From NCBI GenBank assembly GCA_903813345.2, contig CAIIXF020000002.1, forward strand, positions 26,054,455-26,118,454: DNA of 64,000 bases, given 5' to 3'. The notes below the pieces were generated by a model. That model saw nothing but the letters and a program-made list of their open reading frames with translations. It did no database searches and was not told the origin of the DNA. The DNA is from Owenia fusiformis. Taxonomy: Eukaryota; Annelida; Polychaeta; Sabellida; Oweniidae. Shown one piece after another: positions 46,694-59,338 of this stretch. The translations under genes and the position numbers were made by a program. Every line of letters starts with the position of its first letter. Position 1 is the stretch's first letter.

Positions 46694-49600
46694 GAGATGA
46701 TTGGTGGGGGTGGGGGGGGGGGGTGATTCTACTTAAGTGGGTTTGTGACCGAACGTGCCATAAACACATCGTATTCCATTGACCTTGTTTCATTCTTCGA
46801 TGAGAACAGGATTGACCTGGTAGAAATGACAAACAGACAAAGTTATTTTCTTCATGAGACTATTGCATTAGCACTGATATAAGGTCATGCAACAAGAATA
46901 TTGCATGTTCTGGTCACCAAGGGTCTACAAAAACCAACCAGGTTGGCTGTTGACATTTCAAACGTTGTACTTTCCTGTTCTCGCTGATCTTTTATGTACT
47001 TTTCAAATAACGACTTCTTCGAATTGCAGCAAATGAGAAATTGCAATGCACGATATACTTTTTGTGAGTTTTCCTCTCGTTCAAAGGAGTTGCCATTTTC
47101 AATATACATCGCGAAGAATAAATTAAATATCTTAGCCGACCAGTCGTTTTGAAGTATCTAGGTACTATGATTACGTAAGCATTGGTTTGAATATATAAGT
47201 TCACCTGTGAACATTACATCTTATATAACACATCGAGCAGGCAATCTTAATTTAAACACATGAACGCGACGATATTGCGAAAAATGAATGTATTGTGGAT
47301 TACTTAGTATTAATAATTTACAATTTAGTATTTTGATTACCTCAACGATGGTACATTTTATGAACAATATCTAGTAAAGCTTCTCAAATATCTCGAACAT
47401 TTTACCCTGAAAACCACACGAGAAGGTTTACAACGTTAGTGACTTAAAAAAAGTCTGCGCAATGTTCGGCAGCGGATTAGAGAAATGCAAAGATAGGCGT
47501 ATCGTCTTATACTTGAACCCTGCATTTTCAAATGGTTATGGCTCTTTGATAAAAGTTTAAACCACAAATTGATATTCATTGTCGCATTCTATGTTGTGTT
47601 TAATGCAATTATGTGCACGGGGTTCGTTCACTGCTCACTTAGGGAAGCTTCCATCTGCGTTCTGCGTCATTTCTGGTTGAGTCTCGCTACTCGTTGCGCT
47701 CTGCAGTGTGGCTTACATTATACCCCTCTCTTTCCAGACCCATGTATATTCAAAAGCATTTCAAGATACGAATTATGGTTATATAAACGTTTCTGTATGA
47801 ATGAGGTAATTTAGACAAGGTGGCGTAACAATAGCCGAAAGTGTGGTCTCAACTATGCGCTCCCATGTGGTTGAAACAAGCCGAAAACAGGGACTTGGGA
47901 ACACGCTTCAAAATCGTTTACTCGATGTTTGTTTCGCTCCAACCCGCCCCCGACACGTGAATTCAAGCCGACTAAACAATGTTTCGATGAATATCACATT
48001 GTTCGAAGCTTTTAACTGCACCACAATACGCTTATATTGCGAAAAAGGTGTGTTTGTATCTTTGAAATTGGCTCATTACTAGTCCGTATAAGATGTCTAC
48101 ATTATACAAACGTGTGCAAGGCACATCTTCTTGAACAAACGGGCATCTGTACGAGTACGTAATGAATTTATTCCCATTGATTATAGTCTTGTTAATTACA
48201 CCTAACGTTACTTAAGTTCAAATCAAACACTAACCAAAAGATTCGCCTGAAACTTTTTTTATTTCACGTAATGCGAATTTGAAAATTCGCGCTTAAAACT
48301 TCCTTAGCGCTTTTGAATATGAAATGAGAGGTGAATAATGGGAAGCGTGTGTGCATATAGTTTGTGAATAGATGAACAGTGTGTTGCTCAATACATCGAG
48401 AGTTCATCATCAGGAATTGTTTATGGCGAAAAACGACGTCGTTTATTTGTGTTTGTGTATGGCGACGTTAACTGTAAATGATCTATTTCTTATAATATTT
48501 ATGTGTAATTTGATAATGTCGTAATTGATTTTAATTGATAATTAAGAAAAAACGAAAACATAACACTCGATCGGCGTATAAATCACGCATAAATGAGATA
48601 GCTTTCTGGTACTGCACCAGTAACCCAACACTAAATGTACACAACATTTAATGGAGATTATTTCCGAAACACGTTTCCTATACATACATGTGTTTTTGTT
48701 TATCTATTTTTTATGAGACATTAGTGGGATTTAGCCTTTTTTGATATCATTTAGTTTTGCAATATCAAATTTATTTTGAAACGACAGTGATAAACCTAGA
48801 CAGGTGTCGTACATTTGACGGAATTAATAAGGTTGGGTAAGATAAGATCATATTTGGGTTCTGCCATGTCATTTGTTTTAACCCTCGATGCCTTTTGAAA
48901 GTAAAAGGACCTAAGATGTTTAGCCTTTTAACCCATTATCAAATTATCATTAATTTTATCGCGCTTCTATCTCTCATATAGTTTAATTTCATTCCAAATC
49001 ATTGAACCTATTACAAGTATCTATCTTTACATCGCATACTGATAAACAATCTTACAATGGATGTATGTATTTTTGTGACAACATTGTATAGAAATCGAAA
49101 ATGAATAGTCTTGGTAAAAATTCAATATCAAAATTAAACATCCAATCATCAATGTAATTTTCATATTTTTGACACTGAAAACATCAGAGAGTGCCGGTTG
49201 TAGACATTAACCCTGTTTAGTTCTTTTGTTTTGCTTTGTTTTACTTTGCAAGAAAAGGGTATGTTATCTTATAGATATGAAATCTTAATAGAAAATTAAA
49301 ATTATGGCAACGTTTGACGATAACGCTACTGAAAGGCACAAATCAACAGTTAATTCAAATACAAAATCGAATGCATTTCAGAAGTCTATTAAGCTACTAA
49401 AAGTATCACTTTCTATTGGTTTAATTTAAATTATTGGCTTTCATCTATTGAATTTTAGAATGGAGGTTGAATTAACCAGTTATGGTTTGACATATGGGAT
49501 GTGATACGCATACATACATACGTACATTCAAAGTACAGTGTACACCTACATAAATATGGTTACATTTCGTGATAATTATCCTTGCCGGTCAAAAAGGAAA

Positions 49601-52600
49601 TTTATATGTCGGCTGACACTACATGAAAAGCTAATACATTCTATTGTTTATGGAAATGATTTTAGTTTCAATCAAAGTTCTATAGCAACTTGACAACATT
49701 CAAATATGCTTTTATTTTTATAATCATGATGGATGTGAACGTCGACATTTTAATGATTTGTCAGTCAAATCCAGTTTCATTTTTATAACTAAAATATGTA
49801 ATTTGTCAATTTACATTTTAATTCAATTTTGACACAAAACATGTAAAGGATTTTTGAAATATGTGTTTAAACTGTCTTTCTTTGTTAACATCAAACGATG
49901 AATATCACAAAGGTAGTATAGAACAATTAATTAAGGAAATTTCGTTTTGATAGTTATGAGTAAGTTATATACTATTCATAGTGCGTTGTCTCACCCGTTT
50001 AAAGTAACTTCAACTTCATTAATTTTCTTTATTCAAAAATGCTACAATTATAAGACAAAAATCTAAATCTAACACGTTGAACTTTCTCTAAGATATCTCT
50101 AAGATATTCAAAAGGTAAAATGAGCAAAATGATAGAGCAATTCTACATTAAAGTGACAGAATGATGGTAATGGAATTAACTATAGCTTAGGATACGTATT
50201 TAAAGCTGAGACTAACATATAATGATGGTCTCAGTTTAAAGGAATAACATGCGTTTTTTGTACACTTAGCAACCTCATTTTGACATTGTGGTTAAAACCT
50301 GTATGCCTTGTGAATGCTTCTTATGGTCGAATTTAGTAACTATAATGGCGGAAATCAACGTTAGTCCACGTATATATAATCACTTTTGAAAGGCAAAGAT
50401 ATTTTACTTTACAGGTAATTTCGAAAATTATCTCAAAACTGTCATCATTATTGCCATTGTCGGTGAAATATCTCTTGAATAACTAGGGTTTTCAGCTGTA
50501 TGTATCCGTATGTTGAGCCCCCCCCTCCCACACAAGGGATATCGGCCATAGCACCTGTTCTATAATGACTACGGGGCTTTGAGAGAATAAGACTATCACA
50601 CTAGTTTCACATCCCGAATTAAAGACATATAATTTAAACGGCCACCGGAGCGATACGCAGTGAATAATGATTAAAATGACTAATTTGGTAAGATGTGAAA
50701 CATTATAAAGACAGAAGGGATACTTTGTACTTGCAAAACTCTAGGAGTTTATCGTCGTTTCGCTTTTAAACTTTTATCAATCTCGAGATCTTGACGTGAA
50801 CATAAATGGTGACGTACGTGTGGTATGGTATATTTCATGTGTATATATTTAACATCTAGGATCCTACATTTTACAAGGAATGAAGATAAACACCCTAACT
50901 TCACCCCAAGGGCAAGCAATGAAAATATGTTTCAAATATTATCTATTGATTGAAAAACATACGCTAGTAATGCCCATCACTGCTGGACATAACACCTTGC
51001 ATAGTTGTGATCTTTAGGCCAATATTGCGTTTAGTGACCCTACTGAATAGTAGTATATGACCCTCAATAATGATCCCGACCCTTCAGAACCCTTCACGTC
51101 CCCTATCGCTGCCGGACTCTATCACCGACAATATGGCTTTCTTTAGACAATCATAATTACTAGTCAAACTAAATGCAAATAATGTTAAATACATATGCCT
51201 GTCTTTTTGTTATTCTTCTATTAGAAACTGACATGAGTTGCAGACAATAGATCGGGTTCGCTTAGAAAGCTAATAAGCAAATACTTCCTTCGGGTATTGG
51301 AATCACTATTATTCCGACCGTAGTTCATAATTGAAATGCAAATAATACAGAACGAATAGATTCCGAAGCATCAATGAAAGTGATTTTTAATATAATATTG
51401 TAATCATCATTCTTATCAATATTCTAAACGTCAATCCGACACTTTGATACATCTTCGCCGATTCTAACGGATACTATATCTAGTAGTTCAAATGCCTTGT
51501 GAGTGCAGATTTTATGCGCGATATAGTATACTATATGAATATGTTTTTGATAAGATATTACACGTCCTGTTTTTTGGTTTATCTCTTTGCTATTTAGCTA
51601 TTTTGGGAGAATTAACATGGTTCACTGTTACTTTTTCAAACAGTTTGATTTGGCGTTAAAAGAGAGTTTCATCTCCTGCATATACCTGCATTGGCACCTG
51701 TGTAGAGTTCGTCAGTATACAAAACAGATGACATCATAATATAAAACTTTGTAAATTTTTAATCGAGGCTGGGCAAAAAATGTACATATATACAAATGTT
51801 ATTTTAATGTGTATTACTGTATTAGTTTTGTCTTTTGTACTCTTATACCCTATAAGGGGTGAATTGAGAAATCAACATATAATTTAAAAAAATATATAAA
51901 AAATATCAGAGGTCCAAAGCTCCAGGACAAACATGTACAGATAAGTCTTTAGTTACTTGAATCGCTAATTTAATTTGGTAAACATGGTTTGATCTTCGTG
52001 TGAAATAAGATACGCAATGTTTTGCAATTTATTTGTACACAAGTCCACATGACTTGTATGTAATGCGTAGTTTCCCCTCTGCGTGCACCTAGCGGAATCT
52101 CCTTTAAAAACGTCGGAGGTCTTCATTTACTATGTAACTCAGGGTTTCACCGCACGAAACGCTTTTTGTTCTGATTATATTAATTCGTAAATTATTGCCT
52201 AATTGGCTCATTATAGGATAGTTATATCTCATTGATCGTGTAAGATGACATAATAGTTGTTTCCATCAACGTGACATCACTTAATAACAAGTAAATATAA
52301 GATGTGTAAATACGTTTCCCTTGGAGATGTTATGACTACATGTGATTTTTAGTTTTTTCTTATCTACAGTTAACAATATCATACCCTTCGAATTAAGGTT
52401 CACAAATTCTTCAAAGTTATAAAAAACCTTGCTCAATGTAAAACTAAAGATCTACACATTATTTAACTCTGTTTGTCTTTTGAATCTTCATTTAACTTCG
52501 CTACCAAGGGCCCACTTGTCCATTTGAAATTTGAGAACATATAATCTAGACCTGTTGATTTGTAATGTTTTTGTACCTGTTGAGATTTGATGTATTTTAG

Positions 52601-54605
52601 CAGTATATGTCATATTAACTAACTTTTGATATATATCATATTGACAATATTGTAGGTATAGCACCGTTCAATAAATTACAATTAATGCAGTTCATTATCG
52701 AATGATATGACAAGTGAACAGTTAGTATAAGAGGTCTCTATATTTATTTCGGTTAAAACAACAGTTAGTATAAGAGGTCTCTATATTTATTTCGGTTAAA
52801 ACAATTTGTATAACTGATCGCCATATAAACAAAATGACATTTGCGTATTGAGCATTTGTTAAGAATTCTTTTATATAAATTATAATAATCACATGAATTA
52901 TTCTATTCAAATAAACGTAACTATAGATTCTGGATTTTGATTTTACGCCAACATTTATAGCATATATTAGTCATTGAGTGTGTGTTTCAGCTTATTTCAA
53001 AATGATTTCAAACGTGTATTCTACGTATGTGCGGTATAATTATACGTATCATCTCAGTATCAATTGCAGCCCTGGTACATTCTGATACTCATAGCAGGGC
53101 TTAGAAACATCTCAGGGCTTAGAAGAAATGAGATGAGGCCCTGGTATGAATTCAAAAAGATCGTAATACCCCCAAAAAGTGCAGCAAAAAGCTAGAGAAT
53201 AGTCAAAGGGGTGTTAGTGTATTACCAAATATGGAAATTTATATCTTTGGCTTAATGGAGTAGTAAAGGTAGGTCTGTTACACGGGGGATACACAATGTC
53301 TCAGACAAGCTAGAAAATGTGCAGTGTTTCTCTGCAATGCACTGAGAATGTCGTATATGTGTCTATATGTCTCATCGCGCGTATTTTGCAGTAGTGCATG
53401 CAAATGAAAGAGGACAAAGATAACATAACAGGCATCAACCTGTTTTAAATGTCAATTTTTTCCCCGAATCTTTAGTCTGTACGTTGGCCATTTTAATCGG
53501 TTTTAACTATGTCATCTGTTATACGAGTGTTTGTTATATACGAAAGATACTGTATCACTTTTGTATGTTACGATATACAGTGTTTGAATTATTTTTTTAA
53601 TTCATATAATAATGAATTTTTAGAGCTTTAGAATTCCTGATTTGTCCGTCTTTATATGGAATTTGACACACACGAAATTAACTTTTTCAAATGCCAGCCA
53701 TCTGGAGACGATCGTTAACCTTTTCCTCCAAAAGACATTCTCAGCAAGAGTCAAAAATACAACGGGTGACTTATTGTAATTACCAGTTTAAATTTTGGAT
53801 GATTTTTTTAAAAAACAATATTGTCACGAAATGTCCGATACATTTGCATGTGGCAATAAAGTCATCTAAAATGAGGAACAATAGTTTGATACAATAATGG
53901 ATCGATTGTTTTATTGTTTCTCAAATGAGGTAACAATGATGTAATCTAAAGTTATTGTTAATTGCACAATCTTAACTATTGGCATTCAAAATGTAATTAA
54001 TAATAAAAATAAGCATGCACAAATTAACAATTTTTAAAGTGTCATTCAAAGTAAAACTAAGGGAATATGTAATTGCGTGTGGAGTACCGTAATACTGGCA
54101 AATACATAAACAATCTTTAATTAAAAGGCATAGCATTGTTACAATGGTACCTAATTTGACATTTTTGAGACTTTTAATTAATTTAGTGTTTCTTTCAAAT
54201 AAGACCGCAACTCCTTCATTTTTAATATGAATAAAATTTGTTTTGCACCAGTTGGATGGTGTCTAAAAAGTTCTACCCAGAAATTGACCCATTAGGTATA
54301 GACTGCAATACATTTACAAACCCTCTCCAAAATGAGTTTAAATTGCCTAAAATGCAGTGAGCTTACATCAAGGACTGTTCTCGTTGAAGTGAAAATGATG
54401 CACAACCCGTTTTATCATATTATATGAAGCAATGAATTAATCATTCTCATTTAAATTCAATGAATTAAAAAGTCTGGCAATTAATATTTTGATTGAAAGT
54501 CTTATCTTTAAACAAATTATTGGGTTCAAAAGCTTGGCATATCTTTTCATCGATTTATTACTGTATACAGGTCATTTTGCAACCAAAAGCCATTATCGAA
54601 TAATA
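42056..54605. other. 12.5-kb gene-poor stretch between SLC22 and Gsx
   Basis: I found no exon, RNA gene or intact transposon here. Small features are a GAT trinucleotide run at about 46657-46690, G-rich patches at about 46398-46410 and 46704-46722, and a perfect two-copy 43-bp tandem repeat at 52718-52803. The stretch lies on the 3' side of a developmental homeobox gene, where long non-coding intervals with regulatory elements are common. That role is inference. Confidence 0.45.
52718..52803. repeat. two-copy 43-bp tandem duplication
   Basis: The unit beginning acagttagtataagaggtct is present twice in perfect tandem (52718-52760 and 52761-52803). Confidence 0.9.
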
Positions 54606-55037
54606 ACCCAGATGCGAGTAGAAATAATCTTGATTTACGTCATTAAAAATTCAAATTTCAGTCAAAGTAATATCATATTTGAAATCTACATGTAAAATGA
54701 CATCTAGAAATGTGGTTTTAAAAAGTGTTTATCAACTTTAAAAAATTAATTTTCCTTGAAAATGTGACTTCTAGCTCGGGGAGATTCCCCATAGACCCAA
54801 TGCTATAAAATCACAAAAAATGAAATATCTTTTCTTTTAGTGGACAGATAATATTTTGCTTTACTGGACATATTTTCATTAGTATAAGTATCAGACGCAC
54901 AAGGGTTATATGAAAATTGGGCCACTTAAATTGATAATATTCAAGTTTAGGGGAACTTTCTTATATACCTGCCATGTTAATTGACCCGAATCAGCCACCT
55001 GGTGGTGAAACTGGTAACTACCTACTCGCATTTGGGT
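54606..55037. mobile_element. TIR repeat, family A copy 3
   Basis: Nearly identical to the copy at 13141-13572 over its full length, with termini acccagatgcgagtag and ctactcgcatttgggt. The low divergence indicates more recent activity of this family than copy 2 shows. Confidence 0.8.
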
Positions 55038-55184
55038 AATTGAAACAGAGTGTTTAAATCATGAGGATAGGCCAGAGTTTTGGGGACAATACGAATGAAT
55101 TATAGTTATCATTATCCATAGGTTATGAATATAGCCACATTTAATTGGTTACAATTGTGCACCATGCTCCCCTTGTTTATCTTA

Positions 55185-55347
55185 TGTAGATCCATAAAGG
55201 TTATGTACTGGGAGGTTTTGGATATGGGGTTTATCCAGAGGGAGATATGCACCGAAGCGGGAGATATGGCGGGAGATATGGAGGTTCTGCATATGGAAAC
55301 CTCAAAATCAGGATACGGGATATATCTTATCAACTTATCTCCCTAAA
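55185..55347 (+). other. possible Gly/Tyr-rich exon or exon relic
   Basis: After an acceptor-like 'ttatcttatgtag' the plus strand reads, without a stop to 55345, a Gly/Tyr/Arg-rich peptide: GYVLGGFGYGVYPEGDMHRS, then RYGGRYGGSAYG. Such composition is seen in secreted matrix proteins, but simple duplication of 'gggagatatgg' could produce it by chance. No partner exon was found. Confidence 0.2.
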
Positions 55348-55616
55348 ACTCTACTTGGCATAGGATAAAACTTGGTATAGAATCGAATATACTTCCCCTA
55401 CCCTGTACCCACCAGTTTACCCTGTACCCGGAATTTGATATCATACGGGTTCTTTTGAGGTAAATGTCCACTATCAGTCGGCCACTATGGCGCCAGGTCA
55501 CGTGAGGCAGTTTACTTTCCTTGAAAGAACTACACGTCAATCAGTGACCGCTGTCCAACACTGATTTGAAGATAAACATAAGCTTGTCTTTTCATATTAA
55601 ATAATACATTATTGAC

Positions 55617-55622
55617 TTTATT
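55617..55622 (-). promoter_or_regulatory. candidate poly(A) signal of Gsx
   Basis: AATAAA on the minus strand, about 435 bp downstream of the Gsx stop codon. Confidence 0.35.
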
Positions 55623-56057
55623 TGCACCTGCACAGTTAGAAGTCATGGATTTACAAACATATATATATAGAATGGATCATCCATCAAAGCAAAGCACATA
55701 CCTTTTGCAAATAATGGTACAATCATTTAGTTTTTGTTGATGTTGGTTAACGTCAAAGGACAACAAACACGTTGATCCAATTGAACGTATATTTATCACT
55801 GTAACCATTGTTACTATATACAGCTGTATTTACCAAGGCACATCGTTTTAATTAATCACAAATTATACACTTTCTATGATCTACGTCTCATTCCTAATTA
55901 GTTGCATTGCATTTTTGAAAAAATGAGCATGTTCAATTGAAATTAAAAATTGTATATACAAATCAAATAAATAACGGACCCTCGATCAGAACACCATGTT
56001 ATATACATTATGTACAGCAGACAACTGAACCGTAATTCAGTGTCATTTGGTTCACAT

Positions 56058-59000
56058 TTAACCATTAATGTCTACAGGTATTTGACTGTCTTTTGTTATA
56101 GATTGCGAAGATACTTGGCTAATGTCTGATGAATTTATGTCACTTGAATCAATTTCTGAACTGGGACTATTTACACTCTCGCAATCATTTCCGTGGCATT
56201 CAATATCTTGTTTTTCATTTCTAGATGCGCAGGTTCTTAGGCATCGGCATTTGTCGTGAGTTGGCGCTTCGTCAGTTCCTTCCTTCTTCTGCTTTACCCT
56301 CCTATTTTGGAACCATATTTTGACTTGTTTTTCCGACAGGTTCAGATACGTTGCGATTTCTATTCTTCGCAACCTACTGAGATACATGTTCGACGCAAAC
56401 TCTCGTTCAAGCTCAAGAAGTTGTGTGCTCGTGAACGCAGTGCGGATTCTCTTTCCACTCGGGAGATCGTCGGAGGAATCACGTGTCATACCTAAAAAAC
56501 ACGTAATAAAACAATTGTACATCGTGTGAAATATTTGAATGATTCTGACGTACACACTTCTAGTTTTATCATTGAACCTTCAAAATACATGTCCTTTCGC
56601 TTTCAGATGTTAACCCAGAGTGCTTGGTCAACAGTTATTTCCTTAGTTACGTGTATTTCTAAGATGAAGAAGGAACGTGGTATTCTAATGTTTCTAATGT
56701 AGGCCTTTAATATACGTTAACATTGAGTTGTAAGTTATTGTTTCAGCTTCGTATTTCTATGAATTTGCATAACTGTCAAATATATAAAACATGTTAAATA
56801 ACTTTAATCATTTTCTATTATTTATTTTACTTCTTTAGTAACGTATCTTAGATTAATTTTTGCTTCTTAACGTCTTTCAAAAGCTGACAAATTACGCACA
56901 TGAAAGTTATTGTGTGCAACTAAGCGAGTCCATAGAAGCAAATAAAACTTCTTATAGAACACAATGGAAGTTGGCATAAAAATAATATAAAAGATTCCTC
57001 AAAACGGTAAATGGACTTCCAGCGTAGTTAATAATCGTTTATTACTGTTCTAATAAGTTGATCTTAACCAAGTATATTTTCCACTTGGTTGGTAGATTTA
57101 CATAAGCAATGGTCCATGACACTATCATACAGTCCCCTTGTTCAGAAATATATTCAAATAATATTTGTGATTTAAAGTAAATAATAACTTTCATTGACAA
57201 GCATTATTAAAAAATTATAAAATGATTCATGCCTTTTTCCAAGTTGAACGATTTAGACGGAAATCGCATGCAAATTCTTAGTACTTTTTGAGGCGCATGC
57301 GTGGTTTTGGGAACAAATTGTGATCTAAATCTTGTAAAAGTACTTGTATTTCATATAAACATGATATGTTTTACATGGCATGGAATTGGATTTCACTAAG
57401 TGGCATTTCATTAATATACTCAACAATTGCAACGTCAATGTTTAAATGTTAATTAGTCCTATGCACTATCACATCATAACTTGTGAGTAATCATTAAAAC
57501 TCATTCCCGGATTGAAATTTTCATTAATCACAAAGACTATCTTATTAAAAACAATTTATCTCACATTGTTTCGAAAACGCTATTTCCATCCAGCCGAATA
57601 TGTCACTGTATTTGACCCTCGATCTTTTCTGACGTTAAAAATCACAAAGTTTATTCTTGTGGAAAACTAATGACTCATCGAAGATTAATTAGGATGTTAA
57701 TCTTCATAAACTTTAATTTTAATTATCATTTGCCATGAAATCTAAATTTTAAACCAATATCTTGCCAGTTTTATGCTTCGGTCGGAATCGGGCATGGGGT
57801 GGGGGCAGAAAGGTAAGTTACTAGGGAGATTATCAAACTGACGTCACTGCCTGGATTACGTCGTCATGGGTTTGGAACACCATAATCAGGCAATGAAATG
57901 CAATTTAAGTATATTTGAACTAATATGATAGATATTCAATGCTTGTCACTTTAATATTTGAAAGTTTTAAAAATTCTAATTAGTCTCGCGATATAAGAAC
58001 ACCACAAAGCCACGTTAATCATATCTACTTTATATTTGTTTGTTTGTTTGTTTATTTCTTTGTTTATTTGAGTGGTATATTTCTTGTTTCAGGATTCCAT
58101 TTCAGGCAGTCAATACATTTCATACAGTTTATACCAGATTTTAATTTACATTGTATTGTCTAAATTATATTTTACAAAGAGTATTGTATGCGGCCAAATA
58201 CGCTGAATGTTATAAAGTCATTGTTTGTTAATTAATTCAACATTTTTGTATGCTTTATGTTCAGGGATTTGTTTATATTGTGCGTCTAATTCTCTGCTGA
58301 TTAATACTCGTATCTGCTATTCATTCATTAAAACTGCTCATTCATTTTTATTGAGATATATTGGCAAATGCAAATACCTGGTCGGTAGAAAAACCCCAGT
58401 AATTCATCATATATCTACAATTAGTATAGGCGAATTAAAAATTACAAGATGATATGTATTTGTCACAATTGGCGATATTAGAAAATCAAAAGAAGAGCAA
58501 CGGAATAAAAAAGTTAACGAAAAGCTGATCAATCTTATCAAAATATACAGACACACAAATATCAGCTTGATCCATCAAGGTATCATTATGACTGAAGGAG
58601 TGCACTGGTTTATTTAACAGTACGTTTTTGTTAGTGCCCATATTCGTTAAATAAACAGTTAACAAATGGTCTCCTGACTGTACTTCAGATACTGCATTTA
58701 AATGCCAAAGATTACAAATATATAGCACATGTGCGGAAGGGGGAAAACGCCAAATGTATTTAAACGCCGTCAGAAAATGTCTGACGCACAAGAATAGTGC
58801 CCAACGCTCTCCCTCATCATTTAATAACTATTGTCACAATTCAAAAACTATAATACCATATTTCAAAATGAGCTACAGTACCTATATTTCCAAGGTTCAT
58901 GTAACGGATTCTTCTCGTATCAACTGCACTATATTCTGGCGGTGACGGGGAATCCCTCCGCGACGGTAGTCTGGACACTGTGTTGATGGCCAGTGGGAGA

Positions 59001-59338
59001 CGAGGCGTAAAACCCGACGATGAGCTCAAAGCTGAAGCTGAAGATGTGGGCAGGAGATGTTTCATCGTTGAAAGATTGGATGCTGCGTTTGAAGGACATA
59101 TCAAATGCCCACCTGGGGTCTGTATGCAAAGTGGACAGCAACCCCCAAATAATTCTGACGGTCGCCTCGGATAACACGCCAATGGCTGGCCAGGGAGCAT
59201 CGGAGTATGGTTATGCGCTGGTGGTGGCAAGTGAGTTATCTGACTTTGTCGACTCATTGCCGTAGAAAGTTCTCGTTGTAAAGACATTTGCGTCGGTTTC
59301 TTCAATAGTAACGCATCAACGAAATACGATGTCGACAT
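56058..59338 (-). CDS. Gsx: Gsx ParaHox homeobox transcription factor (2 exons, 296 aa)
   Basis: Exon 1 is 59338-58882 and exon 2 is 56491-56058. The phase-1 junction (AG|GTACTG donor, TTTTTTAG acceptor) joins in frame. The N-terminus [14 protein letters not shown] is the SNAG-like repression motif at the start of Gsx proteins. A Ser/Pro-rich linker with CCPLCIQ follows. The homeodomain spans about residues 165-224 ([16 protein letters not shown] ... [15 protein letters not shown]), with Gln50, Trp48, Asn51 and Arg53 present. Outside Gsx no class has this exact helix 1 and [17 protein letters not shown] block. One difference from vertebrate Gsx is Gln for His in RRVK(H)KKEG. The tail is Ser/Asp-rich. 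Gsx binds TAAT-type sites in the nucleus and patterns neural and foregut tissue. Its partners Xlox and Cdx are not in this window. Confidence 0.96.
57268..57275 (+). promoter_or_regulatory. POU octamer in the Gsx intron
   Basis: ATGCAAAT, the canonical POU-factor octamer, occurs in the single Gsx intron. A cluster of TAATTA-type homeodomain sites lies near 57684-57730, and a TGACGTCA CRE at about 57839. Function is inferred only. Confidence 0.25.

Noticed and set aside
46215-46832. ORFs near 46.2-46.8 kb on both strands
   Set aside because: They are driven by low-complexity G runs and a GAT repeat, with no domain or splice support.
47569-48082. Two plus-strand ORFs around 47.6-48.1 kb
   Set aside because: The local GC rise caught attention, but no family match, splice junction or repeated motif supports a gene.
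58980-59265. Plus-strand ORFs opposite Gsx exon 1
   Set aside because: These are antisense shadows of the Gsx coding exon.
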